Source of the DNA: Erinaceus europaeus
Taxonomy: Eukaryota > Chordata > Mammalia > Eulipotyphla > Erinaceidae
NCBI RefSeq assembly: GCF_950295315.1
Contig: NC_080185.1
Coordinates: 47,163,237-47,227,236, forward strand
Reading direction: 5' to 3'
Length of the DNA: 64,000 nucleotides
The position numbers and the translations under genes are program-made. The notes under the pieces were generated by a model. The model was not told where the DNA came from. It saw nothing but the letters and a program-made list of their open reading frames with translations, and ran no database searches. Of the stretch, positions 22,029 to 32,159 are shown in pieces. Each line of letters begins with the position of its first letter. The stretch's first letter is position 1.

Positions 22029-22790
22029 TCTTATGTAAGAATTGATGACAACCCACTTTCTCCTCTTTTAATTCAAATTGCCTCTATGCTCTGTTCTCGA
22101 ACCCATCCACTGTATGTTCAGCACCTATGTTCCCATAGCCCTCTTCCTGGTCCCCTGTCCGAAGGGAATGCTGCAGCTGACCGCCTTGCCTCCACAGGAA
22201 TTCTCCTAGCCTCTGTCTCTAATCCTGCTGACTTTCATTCCCTAACCCATATTAATCTTAAAGGTCTTCGAGCTCGATTTCCTGATATTCCTCTGCCACA
22301 GTTAAAACGTATTCTTGCTACATGTTCCTCCTGTGCAGGTCTAATCAAAACACCTGCTATTCAGACTCTGGGGGTTAATCCTCGAGGTTTAAAAGCCAAC
22401 GCTCTTTGGCAAATTGATGTTACCCTCATACCTAACTTTGGCAAACAAAAATATGTGTTCGTCTCAATTGATACCTTCTCTAAGTTTATGTGGGCTACAG
22501 CTCAGACTGGAGAAAACTCAAAAAAGCTTATAAGCCATATGCTCTCCTGTTTTGCTGTAATGGGCTTACCTCTTCAACTTAAAACGGATAATGGACCTGC
22601 TTTTACCAGTAAACAATTTAAAGATTTTTGTTCCCTCTGGAACATTACTCACACTACAGGCATTCCGTATAATCCACAGGGACAAGGCATTGTTGAGAGG
22701 GACCATCAAACTCTTAAGGCTCAATTAAATAAAGAAAAAGGGGAAATGTACCCCCTAATATCCAGCTGGCAAAAGCCTTCACTACATTAA
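22029..22790 (+). pseudogene. pol: Pol: RNase H end and integrase, frameshifted
   Basis: Continuing in the same frame after the TGA, the sequence gives the RNase H end (GNAAADRLAS), an HHCC zinc module (HSLTH at about 22234 and CSSC at about 22329), and an integrase core with the D, D and E of the DDE triad (QIDV at about 22410, TDNG at about 22584, VERDHQ at about 22693). A frameshift at roughly 22750-22775 moves the remainder to another frame and creates the stop at 22788. Integrase inserts viral DNA, but this copy cannot make a full protein. Confidence 0.88.
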
Positions 22791-23107
22791 ATCTCTTTAA
22801 TATTTACAAAATCTCAGACCAACCTCCTATAATTCTTCATTGGCAAACACCACCCACCCTCCCAGCTATTAAAGTCAAATGGAAAGACCCACTTGATAAA
22901 ATTTGGAAAGGACCTGACCCCCTGCTGACTATGGGGAGGGGTTTCACATGTATTTTTCCACAAAATTACTCCAAGCCTGTTTGGGTTCCTGCCCGCCATG
23001 TCCAGCAATACCCACATGATGGCGCTGATATGCCTGAAGAACAAGAAACACTGCAAGAAGACAGGCTGCAAGAGGACTGGCTACAGGATGCACCTCAGGA
23101 TCCATAA
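22776..23107 (+). pseudogene. pol: Pol: integrase C-terminal domain in shifted frame
   Basis: The frame from the region after the shift to the TAA at 23105-23107 encodes a DPL..TMGRG and VWVPARHV-type stretch, the usual end of the betaretroviral integrase, followed by an acidic Gln/Glu-rich tail with LQED repeats. No splice acceptor or env start is apparent after it. Confidence 0.8.
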
Positions 23108-24784
23108 TACAGCATGGCAGAATAAAAAATAAATCTGATTCACAGAACTCTTCCCCCCCCCCCGAATGAATGTCTTATGCTATGACTGGCCAGTTGTGTT
23201 TTGTGAGTGAGTGAGTGAGTGAAAAAAAAATTGAGTGAGTTGAGTGACCAAAATTTTTGTATGACCCATTGTGCTCAGAGTACTCTGAAAGTTAACTGAC
23301 TTTATATAAAACGGCTGGATGCAGCCATGGTTTCTGGAGACGTCCAGAAACAGTCCAAAAAATTGTTCATTTCCCCTTTTGATTTCTTTTTTAAGTCTTG
23401 ATATCAATATGAAATGTTTTGTCTTAAACTGTGTGAGTAAAGATGATTCAACTATGACAGTAGATCTAAATTCACATTTGAAATGATATGTCTTATTTAT
23501 AAGTCTTTCTTCTCCTGTATGATATAAACTATATGTTTAATATGCGTGTTTCAAGTTTGTTAAACATTAACTTAACAGTTAAATTGTAACTTCGAAGATA
23601 CATTTTTAAGAGAAGAGGTAAAACCAATTCATTTAAGTAACTGAGTATTTAAGGTAAAACTCTAAATATTCAATGTGACAATTCATCATCTCCTAAGTTA
23701 AAATACAAATTCTCTATACAGGACATTTTGGAGGGCCCCCAAAAATGTCCTGTAAGCTATCTTGTGGAAATTAATCCACAACAAATTTGGCATCAATCCG
23801 ATATTGTAAATGTACCAAAAAAAAAAAAAGTCACTAAAATGTGTTAACTCTAGTAACCTGAGTTTGCTTAAAAACCCAATGTAAAAATAGTTAAGAATCA
23901 ATATATGTGACTTAAATTCGATATGAAAATTTTGCTATATAAAGACTGCTACATGAGGTCACATAAGATGACCTTTACACGAAATTATAAAGATACCTAA
24001 ACCAATTATAATCATTGAGTTATCAATTGTAGTAAACTTCTAATTTGTTACAAAGTTTTTTCATAAGTAATTGACTACAGCTATGACAAGCCTTCGCATA
24101 AAGAAGCATCTGCTCATATAGAATCCCCAGAAATCCATCTTTGACCCCTGACCTCTGATATCACCCACAATTACAGCCATCCCCCGAAACCCATGATGTG
24201 ACCTGACACGATCTGGAGAACCTGATTCACAGACTCCAAAGGACAAGACTTTCCTACTGCCTTTCTCTCAACCATCGGTGTCTGCTCTTCCTGCTTCTGT
24301 TTCGCCCACCATGTTTTAGCGGTTCCAGGTCACTCTCTACAGAGAAGAAAAGTTCCAGTGGCCGTCCTCCTCCATCAAGATAGACGTGTGGCATTTATTT
24401 CCTGGCCGTTGACATTGGACTGATGCTTCTATAGAACTTGCTGGACACTCCTTTTATACTGCTGGACTTCTTGAAGAATGACTGTAGCAGTTCATAGAAC
24501 TTTCCGCCAGCTGACTCGGGATTTTGCAATGCCAGATCACCCCTCTAGCCCCTTGGCTTATCAGGCCCCCACTCCTCCACCCATCAGGCTCACTCTGTCT
24601 CTTGCTACTCTTACTTATCCCTACCCTATCTTGTGCTAGTTCTTTTTGAAGACACTTACACACTATCATTCTGCTTTCTTCCCAACAGGTTTCAGTTCAC
24701 CCCTACACTGCTATTCCCCTGACAGAGATGAAGCCTTTTACAGACATTGACCCAGTTATATATGGCCATTAAGTAAGAGGAAGA
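23108..24784 (+). other. Provirus noncoding region A (position of env, no env seen)
   Basis: Full of stops in all frames. A C-run sits at 23153-23163 and a GTGAGTGA repeat at 23201-23240. Two stretches (23270-23415 and 24000-24560) are diverged duplicates of region B (26140-26300 and 26435-26850). The end, GGCCATTAAGTAAGAGGAAGA, looks like a polypurine tract and precedes TGTTGG at 24785. Confidence 0.7.
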
Positions 24785-24989
24785 TGTTGGGGAATTGTGA
24801 GGATATGGTTGAGCTTGGAAGAGCTTGAGCCTGAGGGGTGTGTCAATCCTGTTAGTTTCTCTCTCCACGGAGAGGTTGAGCAAGGAGGGACAGTAGAACC
24901 CCCCAAAAGGTGTGCCTCTTATCAGTCTCCCTGCCTCACAAAGTGCCCCGCACTCCTGATACTATGGCAAATAGTTAAAAAGGGGAAGA
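24785..24989 (+). repeat. Possible truncated LTR start plus second polypurine tract
   Basis: TGTTGGGG begins directly after a purine-rich tract, as an LTR would, but only about 180 bp follow before a second tract (AAAAAGGGGAAGA, 24977-24989) and another TGTTGG. The middle shows no match to either LTR that I can see. Confidence 0.45.
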
Positions 24990-25439
24990 TGTTGGGTAGT
25001 ATGCCACCTCCCCCTGGCTTCTGCTTAACCATATGCCTATATAGGGATTTACTGATCCCACTCAAAGCTTTGGTCTATTTACATAAATCACTTTTACATT
25101 TACATAAAGCACTCCCTCCAGGGCATTGGTGGTTCAGTGATAGGATTCTCACCTGTTCTGCCCCCTCCTTGTCACACTCTGATTTTCACCAGTCACTTTT
25201 CTCTCCACCCTCTCTATATCACATCCTGTTTCCACCCTACTTGGAGAGTAGAAAAACAGCTACTCTTCTGATTAAAGACACTTGGAAATTGCTTTCTGGC
25301 TCCGAGAGTTCCAGAGTGTATCTCCTGCGGAAGTTAGTGCGGCACGAGTTCCTGATCCCTCTCCCACACAGCAGCCTAGATCGGCTCCAGTTGAGTTCTC
25401 TCCTAGCTCGGGAAGAAGTACCCTCAGGTTATCCCGGCA
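24990..25439 (+). repeat. Internal divergent LTR
   Basis: Starts TGTTGG after a polypurine tract and ends CCCGGCA two bases before a primer site, with ATTAAA at 25271-25276 as a likely poly(A) signal. About 75 bp of U3 (25170-25245) match the outer LTRs nearly perfectly, and CTCCCTCCAGGGCATTGGT (from 25109) also matches. R and U5 are unrelated to those of the outer LTRs. Confidence 0.82.
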
Positions 25440-25441
25440 TC

Positions 25442-25459
25442 TGGCGCCTGAAACATGGA
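25442..25459 (+). promoter_or_regulatory. Primer binding site of the internal LTR (mutated)
   Basis: TGGCGCCTGAAACATGGA sits at the same 2-base distance from the LTR as the outer site. Its 3' half has changes that would weaken tRNA-Lys pairing. Confidence 0.78.
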
Positions 25460-25641
25460 CCAGACCTGCGCAACTCCCAGATAAGTGAAGACTTTGCCTA
25501 CCTATGCACTATGGTCTTCTCTTCTACTTACAAAGAGGTTTGCCAAAGCTTCTACTGTTTCATCATGAGACAGTTAGTCTGTCTCTGGAACATTTTACTC
25601 TGGGCCACATTTCGGTTCCCTGACCGAAACTTTGGTTTCTT

Positions 25642-26079
25642 ATGACGGGGATCATAGAGCTTGGGAGATACATGGAGATTTCTCCTTGGACTTTCTGGAT
25701 TCCCTCTCCCATGTTTCCTGAGGAAAAGGACTACATTTTGCTCCGGGCCACAGTTTGGTTCTTTATGACTGTGATCGTAGACCTTGGGATATGCATGGGG
25801 ATTTCCCCTGGAACTTTCTGGACTTCTTTTCGAATGTTTCCCATGGAGAAGGACTACTCTAGTTTGATGAGCATTCTCCAGTACCCTGGCAGTTCCCAAG
25901 TATGGAGACACGTGGTTAGTTCTACTCTCCTGATTGGATTCTTTCTTCGATGGGAAGACACTTTTAAAAATGGGTGCCTGAAGCAATCCAGCCGGAACAG
26001 TCAGAAGCACCCTAAATGGAATTTTGAGGACCTTTTTGGACTAGGACGTCCTCCGGGGACTCTTAATCCTACATGGTGA
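25642..26079 (+). pseudogene. Leader and gag fragment of the internal element
   Basis: A 145-codon frame. The last 40 residues (FFLRWEDTFKNGCLKQSSRN) are clearly related to the early capsid of the complete gag (LFLQWEAFFRDECLQQSRKN). The frame stops at 26077-26079 just after FEDLFGLG. Upstream it lies in a tandem duplication (25634-25733 and 25757-25856) with no Gag likeness. The remainder of gag, pro and pol of this copy is missing. Confidence 0.72.
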
Positions 26080-27184
26080 GATCTTGATAATCTGGTTCAA
26101 GTTGCGTTTCATAAGAGAATGATTTGAATGACTGAATTTTTGTTTGACATTGACTTAAAAAAAATGCTGGACACAGCCATGATTTCTAGAGACAACCAGA
26201 AACAATCCAAAAAATTGTTTTTTCCCTCCTTTGATTTCTCTTTTACATCTTGACATGAATCTGAAACGTTTAATCCTGAAAACTGTATGAGTTATGGATG
26301 GGGCAGATAGTGCAATGATTATGTTAATTATTCTCATGCCTGAGGCTTTTAACCGTGGTTCTTCTGTTTACCTTTCCACATTTTATTGAGTTTAAACTTT
26401 TTAAACAACCTTAAAATCATACTAGAAAGGACTTCCAATTATAATGGAGTTATCAATTATAGTAAACTTCTAATCTGCTACAAGTTTTGTTTGACAAGTA
26501 AGTGAATTTCAGCTGTCAAAGTCTTCACATGAAAAAGCATCTACTCAAATGTAATTCCTGGAAATCCATTTGGATCCTGTTCTCTGACATCGCCCCCGGA
26601 AACCAATGATGAGACCTGGCACGTCCTGAAGAAACAGATTCACAGACTCCAAAGATCACTCTCTACAGAAAAGCAGAATTCTGGTGGCCGACATTCCCCA
26701 TCAAGACAGATGTGCAGCGTTTCATCCTCTGGCATTTTCTTCTGTGGTCAGCTACTTTGGACTGACACCTCCATCAGACTTACTGGTACATGCTGCTGTG
26801 TTTCTCAAAGACTAACTTCAGCCAATTGCCTTGAGACTTTATAGACCATGTCCCCTCACCTGCAGGCTCTGCCCCAGAGTCAGAAAACTCCCCCTCCTTA
26901 TTAGGTTATGCCCACAGAGGCATGAAGCGCCCCAAGAGGCAAGAGATGCCCACAGAGGCAGGAAACGCCCTTTGAGGCAAGAGATGCCCCAGAGGCATGA
27001 AGCATTCCCAGAGGCAAGAAATGCCATTTCGCCTGCTAGGCCTTGCCCTTTGAGACAAGAAACGTTCCCCTTGACATCACATTGGTTATTGCTGCTCGCT
27101 TATTTTGTTTTCCATGTCATATGCCAGTTCTTTTGAAAATGCCTGTACGATTTACGTTTCTGTTCACCCCACAATGGCCATTAG
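26080..27184 (+). other. Provirus noncoding region B
   Basis: A diverged duplicate of region A with no open frame of note. At 26916-27030 it contains about six units of an 18-20 bp repeat (AGAGGCAAGAGATGCCC-like). Confidence 0.7.
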
Positions 27185-27203
27185 TTAAAAAGAAAGGGGG
27201 AAT
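27185..27203 (+). promoter_or_regulatory. Polypurine tract
   Basis: TTAAAAAGAAAGGGGGAAT directly before the 3' LTR, in the position that primes plus-strand DNA synthesis. Confidence 0.85.
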
Positions 27204-27674
27204 TGTTGGTATGCATGAGACCCCTTCTGTTTCATTTGGTTTAAATCCCCCCTGCTTAACACTATTCTATTTACATAACCACTCCATTCTATTTACATAA
27301 CCACTGTTAACAAGCACCTCCCTCCAGGGCATTGGTTCAATCCCCACTGTTTCATGATATGTTTTTGCTCCACCTCCCCCTCCTTGTCACACCCTGATCC
27401 CTTCTTTGTCACACCCTGATTTTCACCAGTCACTTTTCTCTCCACCCTCTCTATGTCACATCCTGTTTCCACCCTACTTGGGAAATATATATAAAGACAG
27501 CATTGTGAGTTTTACGGTACTGTACTTTGAGTTTAACTTAGCTCGTCTTAGATTGTGCTGCGTCCTGCATGAATAAAGAGATACTGCCTACAGCTCAACC
27601 ATGAATCCCTGGTCGTCTGTTACCCACTTGTGAAGCCAGCCCGGCGAAAACAACATAACCTGTCGAAAACAACA
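27204..27674 (+). repeat. 3' LTR of the provirus
   Basis: 471 bp, TGTTGG to AACAACA, with AATAAA at 27572-27577. It is collinear with the 5' LTR with about seven differences, including one single-base length change in the C-rich part near 27370. Confidence 0.93.
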
Positions 27675-28296
27675 TAATACTAGTTTTTTTTCTCTTTTCT
27701 TTTTTCCCCCTGAGCTTGAAATCTGATATGCAAGATCCAAGTTATTATCTGGGGAGATGATGTTATGGCTGGAAAAAGGACCCGAAAGCTGGATCAGGGA
27801 AGAGAGCAGCTCTCTAACACGAGAAAGAGGTATAAATATTTTTGACTGTAAACCCCATCAATATGATGTGATCTGGGGCCCATATTCAGCTTAGGAGCCT
27901 GTGTGACCTCTGCATCCCTGTAGATCTGAGCTCACGTTCTGTGGTCATGAGTAGGAATGTTCCAAGCTGCCCCAATATCAGGACCCATCTTCCTCAGGTG
28001 TAGCATAGAGTATGTTGTCCAGCCTCCCTTTGGAGGATAGAACATTTTCTACTGTTATTGATCCAAGTTGAGAGCAAGGTCCTATGGGGGCCCACAAAGA
28101 GGTCTTTTTTGTTGTTCCTGATAGAGATGACCAGTAACAATGGAGAGAGGGATTTATTCTAGGTCTAGACCCATCATGTCTGTTTGGGAATCTCAGGACT
28201 ACCCGATTAGGGCACCAGTTGATGGAGCGGTCTGATAGTGATTAAAGAGTCATCATTAAAGTATGCCAGTCTCTTGCCCTTATTCAGCTTTTGGAG

Positions 28297-28550
28297 GGAT
28301 TGGACCGATTTACACTTCCACTAGCAACATAGAATGGTTCATTTCTCTGTACAACCTTTCTAACATTTGTTGTTTCTGTCCTTTCCTATGTATAACAATC
28401 TTAAGGGTGTAAAAAGTGGTGTCTCATTATTGTCTTTATTGGCATTTCCTTTACAATCAGTGACTTTTGAGCATTTTTTTTTCATGTCTTTTGGCCCTTT
28501 GGATCTCTTTTCTGGTGAAGAGTCTGGTTATTCCTTTTCCTCATTTTTTT
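28297..28550 (-). mobile_element. Old L1 ORF2 fragment (right half of outermost layer)
   Basis: GATTTACACTTCCACTAGCA and GTGTCTCATTATTGTCTTTA follow the antisense of L1 ORF2 and continue the segment that broke at 16437. Confidence 0.75.
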
Positions 28551-28559
28551 AAAATATTG

Positions 28560-29200
28560 TGGGTTAGATGAGATCAGGCTTGTTCAGGGTGGTATGGCTG
28601 TAGACTATGTTGGGAGTTAGTAGTTTACATCATGGTTGTTAACATATATGCATATCAATACCCCATGACTCTTCTCACTCACTCTCAAGAGTCTTTTGCT
28701 TTGGTGCAGTGTGCCTTATGCAGTCCAAGGTTTACTTCCTGTTTTCTTCTTCAGGCTTGTTAAGTTCCATTTATAAATGATATCATTCAGTATTTATCCT
28801 CTTTTTGGCTTATCTCATTTAGCATAAACTTCTCCCCAATTTTAATGGGGTTGTTTGTTGTTTTTTGCTGCTGAGTTTGGTGAATTCTTTATATATTTTG
28901 GTTATTTTCCCTTTGGCATATGGCATGTAAATATTTGCTTTCATTCTGTAGGGAGTTTCTCTACTTTGGTGGTATCTTCTTTTGCTGTGCTGAAGCTTTT
29001 TCAGTTTGATGTTCATTGGTTTATTTTTGTATTTGTTTTACAGTTGGACTGGACTTGAAGTTTTTTTCTTTCACTTGCATTGAAGATTCTGCCATATTTG
29101 GTATTGTATGGTCTAATATTCAAATCACTGATCTATTTGGAATTGGCTTTCATGCATGGTTAAATATGGTGGCCAAGGTACATTCTTAATGTTATCCTTA
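28560..29200 (-). mobile_element. Old L1 3' UTR and ORF2 fragment
   Basis: TAAAATATTGTGGGTTAGATG through CTCAAGAGTCTTTTGCTTTGG is the oldest 3' UTR type in the window. From 28815 decayed ORF2 antisense follows (TGGTGAATTCTTTATATATTT, GCATATGGCATGTAAATATTT). Confidence 0.65.
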
Positions 29201-29204
29201 GGTT

Positions 29205-29420
29205 TTGACACCCCCCCCCCCGCCAAACACACACAGACTTTCTCTTTCTTTTGGTAGTAGTTGAGAAATAGAGATTGGGAGAGAAACAGAGAGAAGACAT
29301 CCACAATATTTTTCTGCCACTTATGAAGCTTCCCCGTCTGCAGGTGGGGACTGGAGGTTTGAACTTGGGTCTTTGTGCATGGTAATACATGCACTCTATT
29401 AGCATATCATCATCCAGTCC
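29205..29420 (-). mobile_element. SINE, older form, with C-run in tail
   Basis: GAAGCTTCCCCGTCTGCAGGTGGGGACTGG and the antisense B box GGTTTGAACTTGGG match the second SINE subfamily (as at 41790). A run of 11 C lies at its tail. Confidence 0.75.
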
Positions 29421-29512
29421 TTGGTTTTGACTTTTTACCCTTAACACATTTAAGAAAAGTTATTAGAACTGCCTGAAACTAGCAGAGTCCCCTTTAAAGA
29501 GTAATTTAACAG

Positions 29513-29800
29513 GGAGTTGGGCAGTGGCACAGCAGGTTAAGTGCAGGTGGCACAAAGCCCAAGGAGCAGCTTAAGTATCCTGATTTGAGCCACTGGCTCC
29601 CCACCTTCAGAGGAGTCACTTCACAAGCAGTGAAGCAGGTCTGCAGGTGTCTATCTTTCTCTGGCCCTCTATGTCTTTCCCTCCCCTCTCCATTTCTCTC
29701 TGTCCTATCCAACAACGACAACAACAATAATAACCACAACAATATAACAACAAGAGCAACAAATGGGAGTAAATAAGTAAATAAAATATTAAAAATATGT
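29513..29800 (+). mobile_element. tRNA-derived SINE, sense strand
   Basis: A-box-like GTGGCACAGCAGGTTAAGTGC, B-box-like TGATTTGAGCCACTGG, CT-rich body and a CAACAATAATAA tail ending with AAATAAAATATT. The target words AGTAATTTAACA and AGCAGTTTAACA flank it. Confidence 0.85.
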
Positions 29801-29820
29801 TTTAAAAAGCAGTTTAACAT

Positions 29821-30185
29821 TTCTATTATTAGTAATCAATGTACCATTTATTGTTTCTAGTTTTAAATAGAAAGCTTCTAGTCAAGATATAATGACCTTA
29901 TAAGGATTTTAGTCATCTTTTTCTAGAAGGTACTAAAATAATTAAGTTGCGTAGACACACAGATGGGGTAGGTTTGGCACATCTCCAGTTGTGTGGATAC
30001 TTCAAAATTAGGGCCAATTTTCTTCAGACTGTTGAATTACAGTGGTTTCCACAAGCAAGAAGCCCAATTTTTCCATTATATACTATATAAATTTAGGGGG
30101 GGGATAGTGGATTTTGTCAATATTTCCTTGGTTTTGAAGTGCCTTACTATATTTTGAAGTGTAATGACCTATACCCCAAATCATA
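29821..30185. other. Unique DNA
   Basis: No gene or repeat recognised. Confidence 0.4.
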
Positions 30186-30189
30186 ATCT

Positions 30190-30900
30190 TCCTTTTTTTC
30201 TGATAATATCTAAGCGATGAATGATCCTGTATTACGTTCCTGGACATTTGTAACAAATTATCACATACACAGTGACTTAAAAGTAATGTATATTTATTCT
30301 CTTATAATTTTGTAGGCCAGAAGTCCAAACCAGTTTCACTGGGCTTCAAGTTAAGCATTTGCAGGGCCTGTTTCCCTAGAACCCATAAGAGAACAATTGG
30401 TTCCTAGGTCTTTTCTGGTTTCTAGAACTGTGTTCCTTGACTTTCTCCATCCTTCACTTCATTTATAATGTTAGGAACATAGCAGCTTAAGACCTTTCTT
30501 CTCGCCAGACCTTCAATGTTATGCATCCCACAATGATCTTGGGTCCATACTCCCAGAGGGTTAAAGAATAGGAAAGCTATCAGGGGTGTGGATGGGATAC
30601 GGAGGTCTGGTGGTGGGAATTGTGCAAAGTTGTACCCCTCTTATCCTATGGTTTTGTCGATGTTTCCTTTTTATAAATAAAAAATTAAAAAAAGATCTTT
30701 CTTCTCATCTCTATTTGTGTCTGCTGAAGTTGTAAAATACATGTGACAGAACCTGAGTCTAACCTAGACAAACTAATCTAAACTCCACATCTCAGAATCC
30801 TCAGTGTAGCTACACCTGCATAGTCTGTTCTGCCAGATAATATGACATTCGCAGGTTCCAGAGACTAGGATATTTTAGGGGGTCAGTATTAAGCCTACCA
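30190..30900 (-). mobile_element. MLT1-type MaLR solo LTR, split by an L1 tail
   Basis: The left part (GTTCCTGGACATTTGTAACAAATTA...TTGTAGGCCAGAAGTCC) and right part (TTCGCAGGTTCCAGAGACTAGGATA...GCCTACCACA) are the antisense of an MLT1 LTR, an ancient eutherian family. An L1 tail is inserted at 30505-30692. Confidence 0.65.
30505..30692 (+). mobile_element. Short L1 3' end inserted in MLT1
   Basis: The last 170 bp of the L1 3' UTR with an A-rich tail. GACCTTTCTTCTC (about 30491) and GATCTTTCTTCTC (about 30692) are the target duplication. Confidence 0.85.
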
Positions 30901-31985
30901 CAGACTCAAATTTGCAGTTCAACATTTCACTCACAATCCGTAGGCCTTGGATTGCTAAGCATGGTGTAATTTCTAGGCTTTCAATTATTTGTTTAAAGAA
31001 ATTATATTTATTTATTCATTTACTATCACATAAAGTTTATATACATGCCACTATTGATGGAATTCACATTCATAAAGAAATCTGAGGTATATCTCAGACA
31101 AGTTATTTCTGAATAAGGTGTTTTCAGTAAAGCATTCACTCATTTTCAGTAAAGCATTCACTCATTTTCAACATTATTCTTACAAAATGATAATTTGTTA
31201 CTTCATAAACACAATGAGTGTTCAAGTTATAAATAATATATTACATACAGAACATCTATTTTGTAACAAGAGTTGAATAAATGACAATGCTTATTACTGT
31301 GTTTGGTGTTCTGCACGCTGGATGGAACTAACAGTAAGCAGCCTAATGATATGAAGCTTTTCTCATGGCACAGGAACAGAAGACAAAGAACAGAATCTAA
31401 TCCCTTTTTTTGTTAATGGTTTTCTGTTTATAAAACTGCTAGTCTACTAATGCTAATAGATGACAGAGAGAGATGTCTAAGAATATTGGGGGAAAACTGA
31501 AACTCTGTCCATCATATTAGTTAGAAACATGTGCTCAGTACAGTGCTTTTTAATTTCATATTTAAGAAGTCACAGTTGTTTACTTTACACTGGAATTGCT
31601 TTTTACTCATATGACTCAATCCGATATGTCAACATTTTATACTGCTTTTCAAAGAACACTGTAACCTGCAGATAGACTGGCATCTAAATAAGTTTGAGGG
31701 CTGCTGATGGAAAACATTTTCTATTATGAGGAACTTACCTTCATGATGGACTAAAATTGTGGTTCTCAACCTTGGTTGTACATTAAGTTCTCCCAGAAAG
31801 CTTTTTTAAAAATCCCAATCTTCAGGAAGTAGCAAATGCCAGCTGAATAATTACTTCTGGGCTGAGGCCTGGGTATTGAGGACAGTGAAAATGAAAAAAA
31901 CATGAGAATTTATTTTATGGAATTTAAACAAATAACAATTTCTGTAATTCAGTAACTCCACAACAAAAAGAGCAAGAAAGAAAGA
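30901..31985. other. Unique DNA
   Basis: Contains a short direct repeat (TTTTCAGTAAAGCATTCACTC, two adjacent units at 31120-31168). No gene recognised. A few bases near 31990-32025 look like an old L1 tail. Confidence 0.45.
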
Positions 31986-32027
31986 TGTTGACTGTAAACC
32001 ATTAATTTTCCAATAAAGAAATAAAAA

Positions 32028-32127
32028 GAAAGAACGAAGGAAGTTAGGATGGAAGGAAGGAAGTTAGGAAGGAAGGAAGGAAGTTAGGAAGGAAGGAAGG
32101 AATAAGGAAAGAAGGAAGGAAGGAAGA
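32028..32127. repeat. (GGAA)n array with GTTA interruptions
   Basis: GGAAGGAAGGAAGTTA units repeated, then AAGG units to 32127. Confidence 0.93.
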
Positions 32128-32159
32128 TCTCAAAAAACTGTTAGTGAAGAAAAGATAAT

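Larger units (their letters stand above)
17709..27674 (+). mobile_element. Composite betaretrovirus-like provirus (class II ERV)
   Basis: Order: 5' LTR, Lys-type primer site, gag, pro, pol, noncoding region A, divergent internal LTR with primer site and gag fragment, noncoding region B, polypurine tract, 3' LTR. Successive -1 frames of gag, pro and pol and the single-knuckle Gag fit the betaretrovirus/IAP group. The flanks 17294-17708 and 27675-28296 are halves of one L1 copy, so the whole block entered as one insertion. CTATAC before and TAATAC after are a decayed 6-bp target duplication. Pol is inactivated and no env is visible. Confidence 0.88.
16438..28296 (-). mobile_element. Second-layer L1 3' UTR, split by a younger L1 and a provirus
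   Basis: The pieces are 16438-16564, 17294-17708 and 27675-28296. Joined in order they follow the L1 3' UTR: tail, Pro/Ser-like block, and the CTCTTGCCCTTATTCAGCTTT edge. The 11-bp duplication GGATTGGAC(T/C)G at 16427 and 28297 brackets it. The insertion is 5'-truncated in the 3' UTR. Confidence 0.8.

Noticed and set aside
23201..23240. GTGAGTGA repeat as splice-donor cluster for env
   Set aside because: It is a simple repeat, and no acceptor or env frame follows.
24797..25645. Open frame of 282 codons
   Set aside because: It runs through a polypurine tract, a whole LTR and a primer site, and shows no domain. It is a chance opening in LTR sequence.
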